Source: Brachybacterium faecium DSM 4810 (GTDB lineage: Bacteria > Actinomycetota > Actinomycetes > Actinomycetales > Dermabacteraceae). Taken from it: a stretch of 64,000 bases of DNA. Positions 60,007 to 64,000 of the stretch are shown here, piece after piece. Each line of letters opens with the position of its first letter. The stretch's first letter is position 1. Under the pieces are notes generated by a model. The model did not search any database, was not told the DNA's origin, and saw nothing but the letters and a program-made list of their open reading frames with translations. The translations under genes were made by a program, and so were the position numbers. The stretch covers positions 1,736,001 to 1,800,000 of the forward strand of contig CP001643.1 of NCBI GenBank assembly GCA_000023405.1. Direction: 5' to 3'.

Positions 60007-60512
60007 CCTCCAGTCAGCGCTTCAACCCGCCGCCGAACTGGCCCGAGCCGCCGCATGACGGCTGGAGGCCGCCGGCGGATTTCCGGCCCCCGCGAGAGTG
60101 GGGGCCGGTCCCGGCCGGGTGGAGGCTCTGGCTGACGGGCGGGGCCGCCTCCCGCGGTCCGGCACCCCTGCAGGACTCCGAGGACGTCCCCGCCAGCGGC
60201 GCCCGTCCTCGTCGGCGCGTCGAGCAGTACCCCGTCGCCGTCCTCCACCCCGGGATGTGGACCGACAACCACCTCCAGGACGAGGACTACGGCTTCCCTC
60301 CCGCCCCGCCGCGTCGCGATCGCCCGCGCCTCCGGCTGGGCGTGACGATCACCGTCACCGCGCTCGGCATCCTCCTGGCCGCCGCCACCGTGGTGGGCTT
60401 CGTGCAGATCGTGGACCTCGCCGCCGACGGCCTCCCGGGCCTCCTGAGCAGCGCCGCGGTGCAGCTGCCGGCCGCTCCCGGGATCGGTGCGACCGCACCC
60501 GTTCACGGATGA
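60003..60512 (+). CDS. Small membrane protein sharing the N-terminal Trp/Pro motif
   Basis: 169 aa, no named family. Residues 6-45 repeat the motif of the upstream protein: RFNPPPNWP, GWRPPADFRPP, EWGPVPAGWRLW. A basic linker and one TM helix (about 112-136, GVTITVTALGILLAAATVVG) follow, with about 30 external residues. The GTG overlaps the upstream stop and its own stop overlaps the SURF1 start, so three genes are translated as a chain. Confidence 0.78.
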   Translation: MTSSQRFNPPPNWPEPPHDGWRPPADFRPPREWGPVPAGWRLWLTGGAASRGPAPLQDSEDVPASGARPRRRVEQYPVAVLHPGMWTDNHLQDEDYGFPPAPPRRDRPRLRLGVTITVTALGILLAAATVVGFVQIVDLAADGLPGLLSSAAVQLPAAPGIGATAPVHG

Positions 60513-61555
60513 CGGGCCGCTCCGCCCGCCGCCGGATCCTGCTCAGCCGAGACACCCTCCTGGGCCTGGTCGCCGTCCTCGTGCTCGCCGCGGTCTGCGT
60601 GGTGCTCGGCATGTGGCAGTTCGGCCGCTACGAGGACCGCCGGGACGCCGCCGAGGTGATCCGCACCAACTACGACGCCTCCCCCGTCGCCCTCGACGAC
60701 GTGATCGACGACGTGGAGGCGCCGCTGCCCGCCTCCCGGGAGTGGGCGCCCGTGACCCTCCGCGGCAGCTACTGCACCGAGCCGAGCTGCGTGCTGTACG
60801 TGCGCAACCGGCAGCTCGAGGGCTCCGTCGGCTTCTGGCAGCTGGTGCCCTTCCGCACCGAGGAGGGCACGACGCTGCTCGTGGTGCGCGGCTGGGTGCC
60901 GTCGGACAGCAGCGCCTCCCAGCCCGCGGATCCCGCGCCCGTCCCCGAGGGCGAGCTCACGGCCACCGTGCGGCTGCGCCCCGCCGAGGTGGTGCTGGAC
61001 CGCGAGCCGCCGCCCGGGCAGACCCATTCGGTCAACCCCGGCCAGTCCGCCGGGCTGATGGGCCTCGAGGACCCCGAGGTCGTCACCGGAGCGTTCGGCG
61101 AGCTGGCCGCGGAGGAACCCGCCGCCGACCGTCCCGCCGCGCTGTCCTCCCCGGACACCTCGCTCGGCCCGCACCTGTCCTACGCGTTCCAGTGGTGGGT
61201 CTTCGCGCTGTTCTTCCCCGGCGCGCTGGTCTACCGCACCCGCCGCCAGCTCCAGGACCTCGCCGCGGAGGAGCAGGAGGCCCGCGCCGACGCCGCCCGA
61301 CACGAACATGCGCCAGGCGCGCAGGACGCTGTCGACGCCGGCACCGACGACGCAGGCACCGCGGACGGCACCGACAGCCCCGAGGGCACCGGTCAGGAGC
61401 CGGAGAGCCCGCGGGAGGGCGAGGGCGCGCGGCGCCCCGCACCACGGCGGACCGACCGCAGAACACATCATCGTCCCCGGCGCGCGGTGCACACCCGCCG
61501 CCGTGGACAGGACGAGGAGGAAGAGGATGCTCTCATCGATCAGCAGGAGCAGTGA
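60509..61555 (+). CDS. SURF1 family cytochrome oxidase biogenesis protein
   Basis: 348 aa. TM1 at about residues 13-33 (LVAVLVLAAVCVVLGMWQFG, with the conserved W-Q) and TM2 near 222-242 (YAFQWWVFALFFPGALVY) flank the external SURF1 domain (VTLRGSYC, VRNRQLEGSVGFWQLVPF, VVRGWVP). SURF1 assists haem insertion into aa3 oxidase. The last 100 or so residues are charged and repetitive and have no SURF1 counterpart; their final 29 bases overlap the GDPD gene. Confidence 0.9.
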   Translation: MTGRSARRRILLSRDTLLGLVAVLVLAAVCVVLGMWQFGRYEDRRDAAEVIRTNYDASPVALDDVIDDVEAPLPASREWAPVTLRGSYCTEPSCVLYVRNRQLEGSVGFWQLVPFRTEEGTTLLVVRGWVPSDSSASQPADPAPVPEGELTATVRLRPAEVVLDREPPPGQTHSVNPGQSAGLMGLEDPEVVTGAFGELAAEEPAADRPAALSSPDTSLGPHLSYAFQWWVFALFFPGALVYRTRRQLQDLAAEEQEARADAARHEHAPGAQDAVDAGTDDAGTADGTDSPEGTGQEPESPREGEGARRPAPRRTDRRTHHRPRRAVHTRRRGQDEEEEDALIDQQEQ

Positions 61556-62375
61556 CCGGCGCCGCGCGCCCCGCTCCCGGTTCCTGCCCGGGCCGCGGCC
61601 CCGCCGCATCGCGCATCGCGGCCTGGCCCTGGACGGGGCCGAGAACACCCTGCGCGCCTTCGAGGACGCGCTGCGGGCCGGCGCCGACATGCTCGAGACG
61701 GACACCCGCGCCACCCGGGACGGCCTCGCCCTCGCGGTCCACGACGAGGACCTGCTGCGCATCGCCGGCGATCCGCGACGGATCGAGGCCCTCAGCGCCG
61801 CGGAGGCCGGAGCGGTGCGTCTGGCCGGCGACGAGCCGCTCGCGATGCTCGAGGACGTGCTGGGCAGCTTCCCGGACGTCCCCGTGAACATCGATGTGAA
61901 GACCCCCACGGCGATCGGCCCCGCGGTCGCGGCGATCAGCCGCACCCGGTCCGCCGAGCGGGTGTGCATCGCCGGGTTCGACGGCGACGTGGTCCGCAAG
62001 ACCCTCGCCACCCTCCACGCCGCCACCGGCATCACCGCGGTGCGCAGCCCGTCCCGCGGGGTGATCGGGCAGTTCGTCGCGGCCCGGGCGGTGGAGGCGC
62101 CGAATGCGGTGATCTCCCGGCTCCTGGCCCCCTACGGCGCGCTGCAGGTCCCGCTCTCCCACCGGGGCGTGCAGATCGTCACCGAGGCGAACGTCGCCGC
62201 CGCCCACCGGGCCGGCTGCGAGGTGCACGTCTGGACCGTCGACGACCCTGTGACCATGCGGGATCTGCTGGTCACGGGCGTGGATGGTATCATCACCAAT
62301 CGGGTCGATCTGCTCTCGGAGCTGCTCGACGGCACCCGCCCCGCGACGCCCGGCAGGACGCCTCACGAACGCTGA
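61527..62375 (+). CDS. Glycerophosphodiester phosphodiesterase
   Basis: 282 aa TIM-barrel enzyme that splits glycerophosphodiesters to glycerol-3-phosphate and an alcohol. Motifs: AHRGLALDGAENTLRAF (catalytic His), MLETDTRATRDG (metal Glu and Asp), VHDEDLLR (second His), and the C-terminal VWTVDDPVTMRDLLVTGVDGIITNR. No signal peptide is visible, so it is intracellular. ATG 61527 has GAGGAGG upstream within the SURF1 3' end, overlapping it by 29 bases in another frame. Confidence 0.93.
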   Translation: MLSSISRSSDRRRAPRSRFLPGPRPRRIAHRGLALDGAENTLRAFEDALRAGADMLETDTRATRDGLALAVHDEDLLRIAGDPRRIEALSAAEAGAVRLAGDEPLAMLEDVLGSFPDVPVNIDVKTPTAIGPAVAAISRTRSAERVCIAGFDGDVVRKTLATLHAATGITAVRSPSRGVIGQFVAARAVEAPNAVISRLLAPYGALQVPLSHRGVQIVTEANVAAAHRAGCEVHVWTVDDPVTMRDLLVTGVDGIITNRVDLLSELLDGTRPATPGRTPHER

Positions 62376-62385
62376 GCCGTGACGG

Positions 62386-62403
62386 GTTCCCGCCCGCGGG
62401 AAC
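62386..62403 (+). terminator. Short hairpin after the GDPD gene
   Basis: GTTCCCGC-CC-GCGGGAAC, a perfect 8-bp stem ten bases after the stop. There is no U-tract. It may be a terminator before the rbpA promoter. Confidence 0.4.
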
Positions 62404-62519
62404 AGAACCGGCCCCGCAGGCGTTGACATCATCGGGCCCCTTCGCCCGCAGACCTCATCCACGAACCTCGACGGACGGCGCGCCGTCCGCCCCCATCCCC
62501 GGCAGGAAGCGAGAACCGC

Positions 62520-62870
62520 ATGAACAGCCGCAGCCTCCGAGGCACCCGACTGGGCTCCCTCTCCATGGAGACCGACGAGGGCGTCCTCGCCGCACCGCGC
62601 CAGGAGGCCGTCTACGACTGCCCCAACGGCCACCACATCGTCCTCCCCTTCTCGGTCGAGGCCGACGTCCCCGCCATCTGGGAATGCCGCTGCGGTGCCA
62701 CCGCGGTGCTCCGTGACCACGAGAAGCCCGAGGCGAAGCCCGGCAAGCCCGTGCGCACCCACTGGGACATGCTGCTCGAGCGCCGCAGCGAGGAGGATCT
62801 CCAGGTGCTGCTCGACCAGCGCCTCGAGCTGCTCCGCGCCGGCAAGCTCCACCAGCGCCGCAACCTCTGA
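62520..62870 (+). CDS. rbpA: RNA polymerase-binding protein RbpA
   Basis: 116 aa. An actinobacteria-specific activator that binds the housekeeping sigma factor and stabilises the open promoter complex. It starts SRSLRGTRLGSLSMETDEG, then VYDCPNGHHIVLPFSVEADV and WECRCGATAV (the zinc-type core), and ends with the sigma-interacting helix THWDMLLERRSEEDLQVLLD. The ATG has GGAAG about nine bases upstream. It is the same neighbour set (fxsA, ppm1) as in M. tuberculosis, from memory. Confidence 0.96.
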   Translation: MNSRSLRGTRLGSLSMETDEGVLAAPRQEAVYDCPNGHHIVLPFSVEADVPAIWECRCGATAVLRDHEKPEAKPGKPVRTHWDMLLERRSEEDLQVLLDQRLELLRAGKLHQRRNL

Positions 62871-62884
62871 CCGGAGTCCCGCTG

Positions 62885-62930
62885 CGACAGCGCCCCCGCA
62901 CCGCCGAGAGGCGGGGCGGGGGCGCTGTCG
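62885..62930. terminator. Bidirectional terminator after rbpA
   Basis: CGACAGCGCCCCCGC (from 62885) pairs fully with GCGGGGGCGCTGTCG (to 62930), with an inner GCC/GGC extension. It lies between convergent rbpA and fxsA. Confidence 0.85.
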
Positions 62931-63029
62931 TCTCCGCTCGAGGAGTCGTCGTCGCTCACGGGGCGGTGCCGCCTGGCGTGATGCCGTCCGCAGCGGCGTC
63001 TGAGGGGCCGGTCGCCGCCGGCCGAGGGC

Positions 63030-63629
63030 TCACTCCTGGAGGAGGGTGGGCGGCGTGTCGCTGTCATCCCCCGGGCCGTCGTCACCGCGGTCGCGGCGGC
63101 GGTTCTCGAGGATGATCTCGCCGTCGATCACTCCGTTGCCCGAGCGGCGGTAGAGCACCGTCCGGGCGCCCTCCGCACCGCTGCCCAGCCCCATGGCCCG
63201 CACCGAGCGGCGCTGCACCGGGGTCAGCAGCAGGACGGCCCCGACGAGGTCGGTGAGGATGCCGGGGAAGAAGAAGAACAGCGCCGCGAGGAGGGTGAAC
63301 GCGGGGCGGGAGAGATGGTCCTGCACATCGCCGCGGCCGCGCACCGCCCGCAGCAGAGAGCGCAGGCGCACGAAGGACTGCTGACCGGCGGCGACCAGGA
63401 GGGCGATGCCCACCACCCAGCCGACGGCGATGATCAGCACCGACCACCACAGGCTGGTGTTGATGCCGATGAGCACGAGGATCGTCAGCTCGAGAAGACC
63501 CAGCACGAGGATCGCGGCAGGGACCGCGCTCCCCCAGCGCGAGCGTCCGCGCTCGGGCGAGGTGCTGTCCCGGCCCGGGGAGGTGGGGCGGGCGGATGAA
63601 CCCCGGGTGCTGCCCTGCGGTGCGGTCAC
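63030..63629 (-). CDS. fxsA: FxsA family membrane protein
   Basis: 199 aa. Four hydrophobic segments in the FxsA pattern (PAAILVLGLLELTILVLIGI, SVLIIAVGWVVGIALLVAAG, then FTLLAALFFFFPGILTDLVG and AVLLLTPVQRR), flanked by charged, disordered tails. E. coli FxsA relieves phage T7 exclusion by F; the normal role is unknown. GTG 63629 follows GGAAGGAGG. It lies 36 bases downstream of ppm1 on the same strand. Confidence 0.92.
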   Translation of the reverse strand: MTAPQGSTRGSSARPTSPGRDSTSPERGRSRWGSAVPAAILVLGLLELTILVLIGINTSLWWSVLIIAVGWVVGIALLVAAGQQSFVRLRSLLRAVRGRGDVQDHLSRPAFTLLAALFFFFPGILTDLVGAVLLLTPVQRRSVRAMGLGSGAEGARTVLYRRSGNGVIDGEIILENRRRDRGDDGPGDDSDTPPTLLQE

Positions 63630-63665
63630 GGGGGCCTCCTTCCTGAGGCGTCGAACGCGTTCAGA

Positions 63666-64000
63666 CTAGCGCAGCGCCTTGCGAAGGCCCTGGACGCGGC
63701 GTGACAGCCCCCAGGACGTCACCTTCACCAGCGCCTCCCGCACGATCGCCGAGGACATCTTGCTGGTCCCCTCGGTGCGCTCGTCGAAGTCGATCGGCAC
63801 CTCGGCGATCGCAGCGCCCAGATCCCGCGACCGGCGGGTCATGTCGATCTGGAAGCAGTAGCCCTGGGAGGCGATGTCCTCGGCGATCAGCTGCTCGAGC
63901 AGCTCGGCGCGGAACAGCCGGAACCCCGCGGTCGCGTCGGAGACGCCGAGGCCGAGCAGGGCGCGCACGTAGAGGTTCGCCCCGCGCGAGAGCAGCAGGC
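63666..64000 (-). CDS. ppm1: Polyprenol monophosphomannose synthase (N-terminal part outside window)
   Basis: The C-terminal 111 or so residues of a GT2 dolichol-phosphate-mannose-synthase-type enzyme. SRGANLYVRALLGLGVSDAT, then AGFRLFRAELL, FQIDMTRRSRDLG and the closing IDFDERTEGTSKMSSAIVRE are characteristic. It transfers mannose from GDP-mannose to polyprenyl phosphate for lipoglycan or glycoprotein mannosylation. The gene's start lies beyond base 64000. Its neighbours fxsA and rbpA support the call. Confidence 0.9.
   Translation of the reverse strand, partial: LLLSRGANLYVRALLGLGVSDATAGFRLFRAELLEQLIAEDIASQGYCFQIDMTRRSRDLGAAIAEVPIDFDERTEGTSKMSSAIVREALVKVTSWGLSRRVQGLRKALR

Noticed and set aside
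62423-62428. TTGACA as the -35 of an rbpA promoter
   Set aside because: No -10-like hexamer at 16-19 bases, so not listed as a promoter.

Overview
The window is chromosomal DNA from a very GC-rich Gram-positive actinobacterium. Support comes from the codon use, the GTG starts, the encoded RbpA, FtsR, GarA-like FHA protein and small-basic/DUF881 proteins, GlgA/GlgC, Ppm1/FxsA and an ImuA-ImuB-DnaE2 mutasome. The overall flavour fits Dermabacteraceae (Brachybacterium-like). The genus is an inference from gene content, not a database match. About 56 protein genes and one tRNA are supported. I see no CRISPR array, insertion sequence, prophage or rRNA.

Layout. 1-5.7 kb: end of a sugar ABC permease, an SDR oxidoreductase, purU, and an MMPL exporter divergent from a MarR regulator. 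5.7-9.9 kb: an ectoine-degradation-type operon (doeD-doeA-doeC) closed by a strong hairpin, then tRNA-Pro(GGG) on the other strand. 10-16.2 kb: the conserved actinobacterial block DUF881 - small basic protein - DUF881 - FHA (GarA-like) - FtsR - second MerR, then a ParA-like ATPase and an RNA/DNA methyltransferase. 16-22 kb: a TIGR03085 protein, a sugar isomerase/dehydrogenase pair, a transglutaminase, a PAC2 protein and a TSUP transporter. 22-27.5 kb: a HAD phosphatase, an FtsX-type ABC exporter with its ATPase, a maltokinase-cap-like protein, then a 760-bp stretch with no supported gene. 27.4-32.5 kb: an MFS efflux pump, a CPBP protease, a queuosine-precursor transporter and a Tat-exported GH25 lysozyme.

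32-38 kb holds the most unusual locus. A TetR regulator lies divergent from a two-gene operon with a clear promoter and a palindromic operator at the transcription start. The operon encodes an MMPL/RND transporter carrying a C-terminal domain that reads like an ABC ATPase with its P-loop destroyed. Translationally coupled to it is a YhgE/Pip protein whose external stalk contains a 112-residue tandem duplication and the protein's only two cysteines. 38-44.2 kb is the SOS mutagenesis cassette (imuA-imuB-dnaE2, overlapping genes, one SOS box on the promoter), followed by an HNH/DUF222 gene.

45.9-54.7 kb: an MFS transporter, a YrhK-like protein, a polyol dehydrogenase with a methyltransferase, a TrmH-type rRNA methylase, an ABC ATPase, an RNB ribonuclease with a coupled hypothetical, and glgA divergent from glgC. 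54.8-64 kb: glgC-serB, a SixA phosphatase, fabG, two proline-rich membrane proteins sharing one N-terminal motif, SURF1, a GDPD phosphodiesterase, rbpA, fxsA and the 3' part of ppm1.

A recurrent genomic habit is a TANNCT-like -10 hexamer placed 6-7 bases before the start codon (purU, marR, DUF881, parA, HAD, yhhQ, ABC ATPase, glgC, an MFS gene), which implies many leaderless mRNAs.
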